A stretch of DNA of 64,000 bases from Methylophilus sp. 13. GTDB lineage: Bacteria > Pseudomonadota > Gammaproteobacteria > Burkholderiales > Methylophilaceae. Shown one piece after another: positions 47,834 to 57,649 of the stretch (its first letter is position 1; every line of letters starts with the position of its first letter). A program made the translations under genes and the position numbers. Under the pieces are notes generated by a model. The model made no database searches and had not been told where the DNA came from. It saw only the letters and a list, made by a program, of their open reading frames with translations. The stretch spans positions 372,001 to 436,000 of the forward strand of contig NZ_JADKYR010000001.1 of NCBI RefSeq assembly GCF_015354335.1. Reading direction: 5' to 3'.

Positions 47834-48979
47834 ATGACCAGCGCATTCTTTGACCACAACAGCACCACCGCACTGAAACCGCAAGTGCTGGACGCCATGT
47901 TGCCGTGGCTGGGGCAAGCGTGTGGCAATCCGACCAGTCGCCATGTGTTTGGGCGCAATGCGCGTGATGCCATGGAACTGGCCAGAGCACAGATTGCCGA
48001 GTGTGTCGGTGTGCAACCGTCGCAAGTGGTCTTTACCTCCGGTGGTACCGAAGCCAATAATTTTGCCATTAAAGGCATGGCGGCCAACTTGAGTGCCACG
48101 CAATTATTGATCAGTGCCATTGAACATCCCTGTGTCACCAAACCGGCGCAGTCGCTGGCTTGGCATGACTGGAAAGTGGCAACGCTACCGGTCACGACCG
48201 AAGGCACGCTGGATCTGCAGCAAGCCGAACAAGCGCTGAACACACGCACAGGCTTGGTATCTTGCATGTTGGCAAATAACGAAACAGGTGCCTTACAGCC
48301 GGTCGCTGAATTGGCAACGCTGGCAAAAGCCCGTGGCGCGCTGATCCATACCGATGCCGTACAAGCGTTTGGTAAGGTGCCTGTCGATTTTACGTCATTG
48401 GGCGTGCATGCGATGACGATTTCCAGCCATAAAGTTGGTGGTCCGGTCGGCGTCGGTGCGCTGATTCTGGACAAACGGGTGGACATTGCGCCCTTGCTGC
48501 ACGGCGGTGGGCAAGAAAAAGGCTTGCGTAGCGGCACCGAGAATGTCGCCGGTATTGTAGGCTTTGCCCGTGCCTGCCAGCTTGCCATGCAAACGCTGCA
48601 AAGCCGCAGCCAGGCGACCCAAGCCTTGCGGTCTCAGCTTGAAGCCGGATTGCAGCGTCTGGGTGCGGTGATCTTTGCGGAGAATGTACCACGCCTGCCC
48701 AATACGAGTTTTTTTGCCATCCCCAATATTGAGGGTGAGACCTTGGTCACTGCACTGGATAAAGCTGGATTTGCTGTCGCCAGCGGCTCCGCCTGCTCCA
48801 GTGACAGTACTGAGCCCAGTCATGTCCTGCTGGCCATGGGGATAGAACCCGACCTTGCGCGCGGTGCGGTACGCGTGAGTTTGAGCGACAGTAATACCGC
48901 CGAAGAAATCAGCGAATTTTTAGCCGCGTTGCAGAAAGAAGTGCAACGTCTCAAAGGGTTAAGTGCCATCGCGGCATAA
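47834..48979 (+). CDS. Second cysteine desulfurase (NifS/IscS family) in the isc operon
   Basis: 381 residues, PLP enzyme. The PLP Lys is in SSHKVGG (Lys200), the PLP His in IEHPCV, and the catalytic Cys in GSACSSDSTEPS (Cys321). All are intact, so it should be active. It is clearly divergent from the IscS encoded next to it (shorter, and without the iscU-docking C-terminal tail of IscS). A second desulfurase between iscR and iscS is seen in some betaproteobacteria. It may feed sulphur to tRNA thiolation or another acceptor; this is inference. Confidence 0.9.
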   Translation: MTSAFFDHNSTTALKPQVLDAMLPWLGQACGNPTSRHVFGRNARDAMELARAQIAECVGVQPSQVVFTSGGTEANNFAIKGMAANLSATQLLISAIEHPCVTKPAQSLAWHDWKVATLPVTTEGTLDLQQAEQALNTRTGLVSCMLANNETGALQPVAELATLAKARGALIHTDAVQAFGKVPVDFTSLGVHAMTISSHKVGGPVGVGALILDKRVDIAPLLHGGGQEKGLRSGTENVAGIVGFARACQLAMQTLQSRSQATQALRSQLEAGLQRLGAVIFAENVPRLPNTSFFAIPNIEGETLVTALDKAGFAVASGSACSSDSTEPSHVLLAMGIEPDLARGAVRVSLSDSNTAEEISEFLAALQKEVQRLKGLSAIAA

Positions 48980-49005
48980 GTATTTTATGGAAAGAGCATT
49001 GAAAT

Positions 49006-50223
49006 ATGTCTGAAAGAAAGCCGATCTATCTGGATTATTCTGCGACCACCCCTGTGGATCCTCGTGTTGCACAAAAGATGATCCCTTACCTGACCGAGGA
49101 TTTTGGTAACCCGGCCTCGCGTAGCCATCCTTACGGCTGGACAGCCGAGCAGGCGGTTGAGCATGCACGTGAAGAAGTTGCCAAACTGGTGAATGCGGAT
49201 CCACGCGAAATCGTCTGGACTTCAGGCGCGACCGAGTCCAACAACCTGGCGATTAAAGGCGCTGCGCATTTTTATGCTGCCAGCAAAGGCAAACACATCA
49301 TTACCTCGGCCACCGAGCACAAAGCGGTGCTGGACACCGTGCGTGAACTGGAGCGCGAGGGCTATGAAGCCACGTATTTGCAACCAGAAGCCGACGGCCT
49401 GATTTCACTGGAAAAATTCAAGGCAGCCATTCGCCCTGACACCGTGCTGGCGTCCATCATGCTGGTGAACAACGAAATCGGCGTGATTCAGGATATCGAA
49501 GCGCTGGGCAATCTCTGCCGTGCCAACAACGTGATTTTTCATGTGGATGCCGCACAAGCTACCGGCAAAGTGACGATAGACCTGGAAAAACTGCCTGTGG
49601 ATTTGATGAGCTTTTCTGCGCACAAAACCTATGGCCCTAAAGGGATTGGTGCCTTGTATGTCCGCCGTAAACCACGCATCCGTATTGAAGCGCAGATGCA
49701 TGGCGGCGGTCACGAGCGTGGCATGCGTTCCGGGACGCTGGCCACCCACCAGATTGTCGGCATGGGGGAAGCTTTCCGCATTGCCCGTGAAGAAATGGCC
49801 AGCGAGAACGAACGTATCCGCATGTTGCGTGACCGTCTACTCAACGGTTTGCTGCAAATTGAAGAAACTTACGTCAATGGGGATCTGGATCACCGCGTCC
49901 CGCACAATCTGAATGTGAGCTTCAACTTTGTAGAAGGTGAATCGCTGATTATGGCAATCAAGGATATCGCCGTCTCCTCCGGCTCTGCCTGTACCTCGGC
50001 CAGCCTGGAACCAAGCTATGTCTTGCGCGCCTTGGGCCGCTCTGACGAGTTGGCTCACAGCTCCATCCGTTTCAGCATTGGCCGCTTTACCACCGAAGCC
50101 GATGTAGATTACACGATAGATTTGTTGAAGAGCAAGATTGGAAAACTGCGTGAACTGTCCCCATTATGGGAGATGTTCAAGGATGGGATTGATTTGTCCA
50201 AAGTTGAATGGGCAGAGCATTAA
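49006..50223 (+). CDS. iscS: Cysteine desulfurase IscS
   Basis: 405 residues, like E. coli IscS. It is a PLP enzyme that takes sulphur from cysteine and passes it as persulphide to IscU. PLP Lys207 is in [10 protein letters not shown], catalytic Cys329 in [19 protein letters not shown], and the C-terminal end [21 protein letters not shown] region is the IscU contact (cited by position, about 385-405). The frame starts with a strong match to the canonical [17 protein letters not shown] opening. A 179-nt structured gap separates it from iscU. Confidence 0.97.
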   Translation: MSERKPIYLDYSATTPVDPRVAQKMIPYLTEDFGNPASRSHPYGWTAEQAVEHAREEVAKLVNADPREIVWTSGATESNNLAIKGAAHFYAASKGKHIITSATEHKAVLDTVRELEREGYEATYLQPEADGLISLEKFKAAIRPDTVLASIMLVNNEIGVIQDIEALGNLCRANNVIFHVDAAQATGKVTIDLEKLPVDLMSFSAHKTYGPKGIGALYVRRKPRIRIEAQMHGGGHERGMRSGTLATHQIVGMGEAFRIAREEMASENERIRMLRDRLLNGLLQIEETYVNGDLDHRVPHNLNVSFNFVEGESLIMAIKDIAVSSGSACTSASLEPSYVLRALGRSDELAHSSIRFSIGRFTTEADVDYTIDLLKSKIGKLRELSPLWEMFKDGIDLSKVEWAEH

Positions 50224-50246
50224 TGTGATCTTTCATCGCCTGGCGG

Positions 50247-50309
50247 CATTGTCGACATGCTTGTTTAGATTAGACTAAACGGCGCATGCCTCCGCCTTGC
50301 CAGACAATG
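50247..50309. other. Structured iscS-iscU intercistronic hairpin
   Basis: Nested inverted repeats: CATTGTC (50247-50253) with GACAATG (50303-50309), CATGC with GCATG, and GTTTAG with CTAAAC around an ATTAGA loop. No T run follows, so it is not a terminator. It could mark mRNA processing between the regulatory iscR-iscS part and the iscUA part, or stability control. Confidence 0.55.
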
Positions 50310-50402
50310 AAATCTGCAATTTTTATTCATGAAAGAATTATTTTTTAAATTAAAACATGAACATAATCTTTATGTGACGTTTTAATTGATAGGAGCAATC
50401 AT

Positions 50403-50786
50403 ATGGCTTACTCAGATAAAGTATTAGACCACTACGAAAATCCACGTAACGTGGGTTCTATGGACAAAAATGACCCGAATGTCGGCACCGGCATGGTCGG
50501 CGCCCCTGCCTGTGGTGACGTGATGAAATTGCAGATCAAGGTCAATGATGCGGGCGTGATTGAAGACGCCAAATTCAAGACCTATGGCTGTGGCTCTGCC
50601 ATTGCTTCGAGCTCACTGGTGACAGAATGGCTCAAGGGCAAAACCCTGGATCAGGCGCAAGAGATCAAGAACTCTGCGATTGCGGAAGAGTTGGCGTTAC
50701 CGCCAGTGAAAATTCACTGCTCAGTGCTGGCCGAAGATGCGATCAAATCCGCGATTGCCGATTTGAAATCCAAGCAAGGCGCGTAA
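50403..50786 (+). CDS. iscU: Fe-S cluster scaffold IscU
   Basis: 127 residues. The ligands Cys37, Cys63 and Cys106 plus Asp39 are intact, with the HscA-recognition motif LPPVK at 99-103. It assembles [2Fe-2S] and [4Fe-4S] clusters with IscS. Ribosome site AGGAG lies 7 nt before the start. It ends one base before iscA (a 1-nt gap), giving tight coupling. Identity is firm. Confidence 0.97.
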   Translation: MAYSDKVLDHYENPRNVGSMDKNDPNVGTGMVGAPACGDVMKLQIKVNDAGVIEDAKFKTYGCGSAIASSSLVTEWLKGKTLDQAQEIKNSAIAEELALPPVKIHCSVLAEDAIKSAIADLKSKQGA

Positions 50787-50787
50787 T

Positions 50788-51111
50788 ATGGCGATTACCC
50801 TGACAGAAGCCGCGGCCCAACGTGTTGAAAAGTTTCTGGCGAATCGTGGCAAAGGCATAGGCTTGCGCCTCGGTGTCAAAACCACAGGGTGCTCGGGCAT
50901 GGCTTACACGCTGGAGTTTGTGGATGATCTGCAGCCAGAAGATACGACGTTTGAAAGCCATGGCATTAAAGTGATTGTAGACCCTAAGAGTCTGGTCTAC
51001 ATCGATGGCACCGAGCTCGACTTTGCCAAGGAAGGCCTCAATGAAGGCTTTAAGTTCAACAACCCCAACGTCAAGGACGAATGTGGTTGTGGTGAGTCTT
51101 TTACGGTTTAA
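50788..51111 (+). CDS. iscA: A-type Fe-S carrier IscA
   Basis: 107 residues. The three conserved Cys (Cys35 in TGCSGMAY, and Cys99 and Cys101 in ECGCGESF) mark an A-type carrier that delivers clusters to apo-proteins. It starts 1 nt after the iscU stop codon. The length equals that of enteric IscA. Confidence 0.96.
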   Translation: MAITLTEAAAQRVEKFLANRGKGIGLRLGVKTTGCSGMAYTLEFVDDLQPEDTTFESHGIKVIVDPKSLVYIDGTELDFAKEGLNEGFKFNNPNVKDECGCGESFTV

Positions 51112-51154
51112 TTGTTGCCGCAGATAACCTTCGTTTTCTGCGGCTGATGACTTT

Positions 51155-51667
51155 ATGCAAAACCATTTCTCGCTGTTTCAGCTACCAGCCCAATTTGAAA
51201 TTGATCTGGCCACACTCGATGCGCACTACCGCAAACTACAAGCTGAAGTGCATCCTGACAAGTTTGTGAACGCCTCCCCTGCTGAACGCATGCAATCCAT
51301 GCAGATGGCCACCTTGGCCAACGAGGCCTATCAAACCTTGAAGCAGCCGACCGCCCGTGCCCGTTATCTGCTGCAACTGCAGGGCATTGCTACCGATGAG
51401 GAACAGAATACCGCCATGCCTGCGGATTTTCTGATGTCACAAATGGAGTGGCGCGAGGCGATGGAAGACGCCAAGTTTGACAAAGACATTCCAGCACTGG
51501 AACGCTTGCTGTCACAAATGCGTCTGGCGGCCAAAGACTTGCAGCAACAGGTGAAAACCGAGCTGGCTGACGCCCCGCAAGCGGCGGCGATGACCGTGCG
51601 TAAAATGCGTTTTATTGACAAAGTGACTGAGGATATCCACCAGATCATCGCCCAGTTGGAAGATTAG
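51155..51667 (+). CDS. hscB: Co-chaperone HscB
   Basis: 170 residues. The N-terminal J-domain (about 1-75) carries HPD in EVHPDKFVNAS, which stimulates HscA. The C-terminal helical domain (about 90-170) binds IscU. DnaJ-like FSLFQLPAQFEID opens the protein. It is followed after 6 nt by hscA, the standard order. Confidence 0.95.
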   Translation: MQNHFSLFQLPAQFEIDLATLDAHYRKLQAEVHPDKFVNASPAERMQSMQMATLANEAYQTLKQPTARARYLLQLQGIATDEEQNTAMPADFLMSQMEWREAMEDAKFDKDIPALERLLSQMRLAAKDLQQQVKTELADAPQAAAMTVRKMRFIDKVTEDIHQIIAQLED

Positions 51668-51673
51668 AATTTC

Positions 51674-53563
51674 ATGGCCCTATTACAGATTTCAGAACCA
51701 GGTTTTTCCCCAGCCCCACACCAGCACAAACTGGCGGTGGGCATAGACCTGGGCACCACCAACTCGCTGGTGGCGACCGTGCGTAGCGGCATGAGCACCG
51801 TGTTGCACGATGAACACGGGCATGCCTTGTTACCTTCTGTGGTACGTTACCTCGAAGAGGCTGTCGTCGTCGGCCATGAGGCGCAAGCGGCACAAAGCCA
51901 GGACCCGGTGAATACCATTGTTTCGGTCAAACGGTTTATGGGCCGGGCCTTGCACGACATCACTGACCGCGCACATATCCCCTACCATTTTGTCGAGAAC
52001 GACAGCTCACACGGCATACTGGAGCTGAAAACCCGTGCCGGGCTCAAAAGCCCGATCGAGATTTCTGCCGAGATTTTAAAGACACTGAAAGTGCGCGCTG
52101 AAAAGGCGCTGGGCGGTGAGCTCACCGGTGCAGTCATTACCGTGCCCGCCTATTTTGATGATGCGCAACGCCAGGCGACCAAAGACGCGGCCCGACTGGC
52201 AGGCTTGCATGTCTTGCGCCTGCTCAATGAACCGACGGCCGCCGCCGTTGCCTACGGCCTGGATAACGCTGCAGAAGGCGTCTATGTGATTTATGACCTG
52301 GGCGGCGGTACATTTGATATTTCCATCCTGCGCTTGAGCAAAGGGGTGTTTGAAGTCCTGTCAACCAATGGCGACTCTGCCCTGGGCGGGGATGATTTTG
52401 ACCACCGGATTTACTGCTGGGTGCTTGATCAGGTGCGTAGCAAAACGGCAGACTTCAAACCGTTAACCGAAGAAGACACGCGCCTGTTGCTGACCAAAGC
52501 GCGCCAGGCCAAAGAATGGCTGACAGATAACCATGAAGCCAATATTGTCTGCAAACTCAGTAATGGTGCATTGGTGGATGAAACACTGAGCGTGAGCCAG
52601 TTTGTAGCCCTGACTGAACATCTGGTCAATAAAACCCTGAGCCCTACCCGCAAAGCCATGCGCGATGCCGGGCTGGCCATCGATGAAATCAAGGGCGTGG
52701 TACTGGTTGGCGGCGCGACGCGCATGCCGCATATCCGTCATGCCGTACAAGCCTTTTTTCAGCAAGAACCGTTAACCAATCTGGACCCGGACAAAGTGGT
52801 GGCCCTGGGGGCTGCCATTCAGGCCAACATTCTGGCTGGCAACCGTAGTGGCGATGATTTATTGCTGCTGGATGTGACGCCGCTCTCCTTAGGACTGGAA
52901 ACCATGGGCGGGCTGGTTGAAAAAGTCATTCCGCGCAACTCGACCTTGCCGATTGCACGTGCCCAGGATTTCACCACCTATAAAGACGGCCAAACGGCGA
53001 TGGCGATCCATGTGGTACAAGGCGAGCGCGAGCTGGTCAGCGACTGCCGTTCACTGGCACGCTTTGAACTGCGTGGCATTCCGCCCATGGCGGCCGGGGC
53101 TGCCCGTATCCGCGTCACCTTTCAGATTGATGCCGATGGCCTGCTCTCGGTCTCCGCGCGCGAACAGACCAGTGGCGTCGAGTCCAATGTCACCGTCAAG
53201 CCGTCTTATGGCCTCAACGAAGAACAAATCACCAGTATGCTCAAAGACTCGTTTGGCGCCGCCGAAGCAGACAAACAGGCGCGCATGCTGCGTGAAGCGA
53301 TAGTCGATGCCCAGCGCCTGATTGAAGCGATTGAAGCCGCCCTCGCTGAGAGTGGCGACACTTTGCTCGATGCGGCGGAGCGTGCGCAGATAGAAGCGTC
53401 TATGCAGGCGTTACGCGCCCTGTGTAATAAACACGATAGCCAAGCCATCAAGCAAGCGACCGAAACCCTCAACCATGCCACCGAAACCTTTGCCGCCAGA
53501 CGCATGGATGCGTCTGTCAAAAAAGCGCTGGCAGGTAAAAACCTGGATTCACTGGAACTCTGA
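51674..53563 (+). CDS. hscA: Hsp70-class chaperone HscA
   Basis: 629 residues. The Hsp70 ATPase (about 20-390) shows [32 protein letters not shown] and [15 protein letters not shown]. The substrate-binding domain (about 395-520) and a helical lid follow. It acts on IscU with HscB to promote cluster transfer. The gene ends one base before the fdx start. Length and the isc context give HscA over DnaK. Confidence 0.97.
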   Translation: MALLQISEPGFSPAPHQHKLAVGIDLGTTNSLVATVRSGMSTVLHDEHGHALLPSVVRYLEEAVVVGHEAQAAQSQDPVNTIVSVKRFMGRALHDITDRAHIPYHFVENDSSHGILELKTRAGLKSPIEISAEILKTLKVRAEKALGGELTGAVITVPAYFDDAQRQATKDAARLAGLHVLRLLNEPTAAAVAYGLDNAAEGVYVIYDLGGGTFDISILRLSKGVFEVLSTNGDSALGGDDFDHRIYCWVLDQVRSKTADFKPLTEEDTRLLLTKARQAKEWLTDNHEANIVCKLSNGALVDETLSVSQFVALTEHLVNKTLSPTRKAMRDAGLAIDEIKGVVLVGGATRMPHIRHAVQAFFQQEPLTNLDPDKVVALGAAIQANILAGNRSGDDLLLLDVTPLSLGLETMGGLVEKVIPRNSTLPIARAQDFTTYKDGQTAMAIHVVQGERELVSDCRSLARFELRGIPPMAAGAARIRVTFQIDADGLLSVSAREQTSGVESNVTVKPSYGLNEEQITSMLKDSFGAAEADKQARMLREAIVDAQRLIEAIEAALAESGDTLLDAAERAQIEASMQALRALCNKHDSQAIKQATETLNHATETFAARRMDASVKKALAGKNLDSLEL

Positions 53564-53564
53564 T

Positions 53565-53906
53565 ATGCCTAAAATTACCATACTTCCCCACGCTGAACTG
53601 TGCCCGGAAGGCACCGTGATTGAAGCAGCCTCAGGGACTTCGATTTGCGACGCCTTGTTGAAACACGACATAGACATTGATAATGCCTGTGGCGGCGTGT
53701 GTGCCTGTACTACCTGCCATGTCATTGTGCGTGCAGGCTTTAACAGCCTGAACGAGATCGAAGAAGATGAAGAAGACATGCTGGACCGTGCCTGGGGCCT
53801 GCAACCGCATTCACGCTTGTCCTGCCAGGCCGTGTTGCAGGATCAGGATGTCACGGTTGAGATTCCGAAATACAGCATCAATCTGGCCAAAGAGGGTAAC
53901 CACTAG
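53565..53906 (+). CDS. fdx: [2Fe-2S] ferredoxin of the isc system
   Basis: 113 residues from the ATG at 53565. Ligands Cys42, Cys48, Cys51 and Cys87 are at the E. coli positions (NACGGVCACTTCHV, RLSCQ), with the family acidic stretch NEIEEDEEDMLD between. It supplies electrons for cluster assembly. It lies 1 nt after hscA. No iscX follows; the operon ends at a strong hairpin. Confidence 0.97.
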   Translation: MPKITILPHAELCPEGTVIEAASGTSICDALLKHDIDIDNACGGVCACTTCHVIVRAGFNSLNEIEEDEEDMLDRAWGLQPHSRLSCQAVLQDQDVTVEIPKYSINLAKEGNH

Positions 53907-53931
53907 GCGCCTGAGTCCTGCGCTCCCACAA

Positions 53932-53959
53932 AAAAAGCCGATGCATGCATCGGCTTTTT
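53932..53959. terminator. Bidirectional terminator between fdx and the carbonic anhydrase gene
   Basis: AAAAAGCCGATGCA with its exact reverse complement TGCATCGGCTTTTT. T runs on both strands fit termination of fdx on the plus strand and of the carbonic anhydrase gene on the minus strand. Confidence 0.9.
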
Positions 53960-53978
53960 ATTTGTACCAGACCAGCGA

Positions 53979-54623
53979 CTAGCCAATAAATGTCTCTTCA
54001 AGGAAGTCCACTTTACCATTCGATATATCATAAACCGCGCCAACAATACCGATTTGCTTGCTTTGCAGCATGTCGTCGACAATATCACTGCAGCGGATGA
54101 TGGTATCGATTTGATATTTCACATTGAGTGCACAAATCTTTTCCACGAAGTCGCCATTCTTGGAATTACGCTGCGCCGGGTCTGAGACTGTTTTTTCGTG
54201 ACGGATAGAGGGTTTGATCAGATTGATAATCTCACCAATATGTCCGTCTTTAAAATCGTCGCAAGCCGCTTTGACTGCGCCGCAAGAGCTATGGCCCATG
54301 ACCACAATCAGTTTGCTACCCAGGTATTTACTGGCGAATTCAAGACTGCCAATCGCTTTATCCGAGGCAATATTCCCTGCCAGCCGCACACTGAACACAT
54401 CGCCCAGCGCCTGATCAAACAACAACTCCACCGGTGCTCGGGAGTCACTGCAACTGAGGAATGAAGCAAACGGGTGTTGCTTATCTTTGGTGATTTGAAT
54501 CAGGCTTTTGAAGTCCTTGTCCTGCTCGAGATCACTGGTAAAACGGTGGTTGCCTTCGACCAGAATCTCCAGCGCTTCACGCGGGGTCATTTTGTCACGG
54601 TCGAGCAAGGGATGTTTGTACAT
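53979..54623 (-). CDS. can: Beta-class carbonic anhydrase
   Basis: 214 residues. Zinc ligands Cys58, His111 and Cys114 plus the Asp60-Arg62 dyad are present (SCSDSRAPVE, MGHSSCGAVKA). It interconverts CO2 and bicarbonate in the cytoplasm. It follows the SulP gene by 49 nt on the same strand, so the pair may work together in bicarbonate supply for carboxylases. Type (Can against CynT) cannot be fixed, but beta-class is firm. Confidence 0.94.
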   Translation of the reverse strand: MYKHPLLDRDKMTPREALEILVEGNHRFTSDLEQDKDFKSLIQITKDKQHPFASFLSCSDSRAPVELLFDQALGDVFSVRLAGNIASDKAIGSLEFASKYLGSKLIVVMGHSSCGAVKAACDDFKDGHIGEIINLIKPSIRHEKTVSDPAQRNSKNGDFVEKICALNVKYQIDTIIRCSDIVDDMLQSKQIGIVGAVYDISNGKVDFLEETFIG

Positions 54624-54672
54624 ATCAATCTATCCTTAATAATCAGTTTTTTATTATTGATCAGCCAAAATC

Positions 54673-56259
54673 TTAATGGCCAAGCATAAATTTGGGCGGG
54701 TTAAACTGGATGGTTTCAACCGCAATATTTTTCAGTTTGGCCTGTTGCTGGTAGTCTTGAATAAACTCCACCACATCATAGGCGATAGATTTGCTGTTGG
54801 TGCAATCAATCACCACCTTGCTATTGCGCGGGATGGATGCCAGGACTTCGAGGATGCTCGCTTTATTAAAAAACGATACTTCTTCGGCCAAAACGAGATG
54901 ATACACTTCACGGCCCTCTTCGTTCGAGCGCGTTTGCTTGATGTAATGCGAATTACGATAGCTATGGTGCAAGGTGAAGAAAATAGCCACCACCAGGCCC
55001 AAGCCGATGCCGGTCAGCAAGTCCGTCAACACAATCGCGGCAATCGTTACCACAAAAGGCACAAACTGTTCCCAGCCCAAGGCATACATCTGCTTAAACA
55101 GGCTGGGTTTGGCCAGCTTATAGCCGACCATAATCAGAATGGTTGCCAGGCTGGCCAGCGGAATCATATTCAACAGGCTGGCGATGGTGATGGCACTCAA
55201 CAGTAACCAAAAACCATGCAGTATCGCTGACATTTTTGTGTGTGCACCAAAGGTAATGTTTGCACTGCTACGTACGATCACCTGTGTGATGGGTAAACCG
55301 CCAATCAGGCCAGACAAAACATTGCCTAACCCCTGCGCCTTGAGCTCACGGTTGGTCGGTGTCACACGCTTATGCGGGTCTAGTTTATCCGTCGCCTCCA
55401 CACACAGCAGGGTTTCCAGGCTGGCCACAATCGCCATCACCAATGCGGTTTTGATCACCAGAGGCTGAGCCATCTGACTAAAATCCGGGTGGGTGAAAAA
55501 ACTGGCAAAGTCGCCCAGACTGCTGGCAACGGGCAAGCTCACAATCTGGTCTGCCGCCAGTTTGAAGTCCAGCCATTCCTGCATAAACGCCCAGTTGAGC
55601 GCGATACCGGTTAACACCACCACAATCGGCCCTTGCAGCACTTGAAACACACGATGCTTTTTACTCAAATAGACATCCCAAAAAATCAGGATGGCAAAGG
55701 AAACAGCGGCAATCAGGATGGCGCCTGGCGTCAATAAATCCCAGGCCTGCAAAATATCACTAAATGTGTTGTGACCCCCTGCCTCCTCAAAGGCTTCGTC
55801 ACCTTCAAAGTCCGCATCATAGCCAAAGGCATGCGGAATCTGCTTGAGGATAATCAACAGGCCGATGCCGGTCAGCATGCCTTTAATCACCGAAGATGGC
55901 ACAAAATAAGCAATGAAGCCGGCTTTAAACTGGCCCAGCAAAAACTGGAACACCCCGGCCAGTACGACCGCAGCGAGAAATGCCTCATAAGAACCCAGGT
56001 TGCTGATGGCGGCCAGCACAATCACCGCCAGGCCGGCCGCGGGTCCACTCACCCCCAGTTGCGAACCACTGGCGAGGCCAACCACAATGCCACCGATAAT
56101 CCCGGCAATCACGCCGGAAAACAAAGGAGCGCCAGAAGCCAGTGCAATGCCCAGGCACAGGGGCAAGGCGACAAAAAAGACGACAATCGAAGCCGGCAGG
56201 TCGCGGTTCAAATGCGCTAACAATGACAACGGCCCTGACCGTTGAGTATCGGTTGACAT
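54673..56259 (-). CDS. SulP-family anion transporter, bicarbonate-type
   Basis: 528 residues with 12-14 membrane helices and a C-terminal STAS domain (about 440-528). The SulP signature lies in LSGVSGPAAGLAVIVLAAI and LGNVLSGLIGGLPITQVIVRSS. BicA-type SulP carriers import bicarbonate with sodium; others carry sulphate. Co-location with a carbonic anhydrase gene, upstream in the same direction, favours bicarbonate. An AGAGGA ribosome site precedes the start. Substrate is inference. Confidence 0.88.
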   Translation of the reverse strand: MSTDTQRSGPLSLLAHLNRDLPASIVVFFVALPLCLGIALASGAPLFSGVIAGIIGGIVVGLASGSQLGVSGPAAGLAVIVLAAISNLGSYEAFLAAVVLAGVFQFLLGQFKAGFIAYFVPSSVIKGMLTGIGLLIILKQIPHAFGYDADFEGDEAFEEAGGHNTFSDILQAWDLLTPGAILIAAVSFAILIFWDVYLSKKHRVFQVLQGPIVVVLTGIALNWAFMQEWLDFKLAADQIVSLPVASSLGDFASFFTHPDFSQMAQPLVIKTALVMAIVASLETLLCVEATDKLDPHKRVTPTNRELKAQGLGNVLSGLIGGLPITQVIVRSSANITFGAHTKMSAILHGFWLLLSAITIASLLNMIPLASLATILIMVGYKLAKPSLFKQMYALGWEQFVPFVVTIAAIVLTDLLTGIGLGLVVAIFFTLHHSYRNSHYIKQTRSNEEGREVYHLVLAEEVSFFNKASILEVLASIPRNSKVVIDCTNSKSIAYDVVEFIQDYQQQAKLKNIAVETIQFNPPKFMLGH

Positions 56260-56464
56260 GGTGTATCAGTCCTCTTTTAATTTATTCGTTTTTATCATCA
56301 TTTTTTTAAAACTAGCCCCGCCTGTATGCGGGATGTGCGGTCACTAGTGTGCAACGGAGGGAATACGGCCATCGCTGACCTGTTCCCACCCGATCTTGTT
56401 CAGTGCCGCCTTAGTCAGCCATGGGCGCAGTGTAAGGACGACTACCGATAAAATGCAGTTGCAT

Positions 56465-56692
56465 TTACTGGTGCTTGTCAAAGCCCTTCTCAGGCTTGTC
56501 AGTCACGATGCCTGCGCCAATCCATTTGCCATCGGCATCCTGTTTGGCAACCGGCACTTTTGCATAAGGCCGTTTGCTCAAAAAGTTGTGATGATGCTGT
56601 TGCTTGACCGCTTGCGCCTGATCAACATCATCCGCATAGACTGAACCCATTAAACCAAATGCAGCGATGACTGCCAACCATAATTTTTTCAT
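56465..56692 (-). CDS. Small secreted protein, paralogue A
   Basis: 75 residues. A signal peptide (KKLWLAVIAAFGLMGSVYA) releases a 55-residue mature protein rich in Lys, Gln and His. I do not recognise a family. It shares a pattern with the protein at 60088-60345: QQ..NF..KRP...V..A....W.G.G..VTD....HQ. The two genes face outward from and into a LuxR/kinase/regulator operon. It is divergent from the LuxR gene, so it may be regulated by it. Confidence 0.75.
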   Translation of the reverse strand: MKKLWLAVIAAFGLMGSVYADDVDQAQAVKQQHHHNFLSKRPYAKVPVAKQDADGKWIGAGIVTDKPEKGFDKHQ

Positions 56693-56846
56693 TGTTTATC
56701 CTTTTCGTGTCACTGATTCATCTCAATGACGCCGGGTATCCCCTGCACCACAATGCGTTGTCTGATAACCAGATCGAGCATTGTGCACGGGTCCTGATAA
56801 TAAAAAATCAACCAATATACGGAGTTCGGTATATACTAAATGGCAT

Positions 56847-57647
56847 ATGCCTAACGACAGTGCTCACTCACCCATACCCCATACTGCAAATGCGCCTGCC
56901 ACGGAAAGTGCATTTGCCCTGCGCAACGCCCTCAAACAAAATCAGGTGCAAATCGCGCATGAGCGCCTGTTTGAAAAGCTCGGGCAGCAATTATTTAGTC
57001 ATGGCTGGTCAGAGAGCCTGCTGCAATGGGTACTGGATGAGTTAAGCGGACAATTTGGTGCGCCGCATGCCCTGATCAGCCAGCAGCATGCCGGGGCGCT
57101 CAAAATTCTGGCACAAAGAGGCAATACCTATCCGGTGGGCGCGCGTATCCCCATGCTGGGTGCGCTGGCGCTATGGCTCAAGGAACCAATCACGTTTGAA
57201 GTGCATACTCAATATGTCGCCAGCTTATGGACGCTGCAACCGCCCGCAGGCACAGCACCCACCTTGCATTGCTATCATCTGCCGATTGCCGTCCAGCAGC
57301 GGGCGGTTGGCCTGCTGGCACTCATGACCAGCAATCCACTTAGCCCCGCCAATCTGCAGCTATTGCATAGCCTGTGCGGATTGATTGGATTTGCCCTGCA
57401 ACAATCCACCCGCACTGCCACTAGCATTGATGACAGCGTCCTGCAAAAACTGACCCCGCGCGAACGCGAGGTCTTTGCCTTGTTACCCTCCGGCGCCAGC
57501 AATGCCATCCTGGCGCAAAAGCTGGGCATTTCACCGGGCACGATCAAGATTCATGTAGAACGTATTTTAAGCAAACTGGACTTGCGGGACCGCACACAAG
57601 CGGCAGTCAAGGCAGTTGAAGCCGGTTTTAGCAGCGACGGGCTATAA
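56847..57647 (+). CDS. LuxR-family regulator with GAF-like N-terminal domain
   Basis: 266 residues from ATG 56847. A GAF-like sensing region (about 30-190) is followed by a LuxR helix-turn-helix (about 200-262): LTPREREVFALLPSGASNAILA and ISPGTIKIHVERILSKL. It is not a receiver-type protein, so it may sense a ligand directly. It is 2 nt before the hybrid kinase gene, and divergent from a small secreted protein gene that is a candidate target. Confidence 0.85.
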   Translation: MPNDSAHSPIPHTANAPATESAFALRNALKQNQVQIAHERLFEKLGQQLFSHGWSESLLQWVLDELSGQFGAPHALISQQHAGALKILAQRGNTYPVGARIPMLGALALWLKEPITFEVHTQYVASLWTLQPPAGTAPTLHCYHLPIAVQQRAVGLLALMTSNPLSPANLQLLHSLCGLIGFALQQSTRTATSIDDSVLQKLTPREREVFALLPSGASNAILAQKLGISPGTIKIHVERILSKLDLRDRTQAAVKAVEAGFSSDGL

Positions 57648-57649
57648 AC

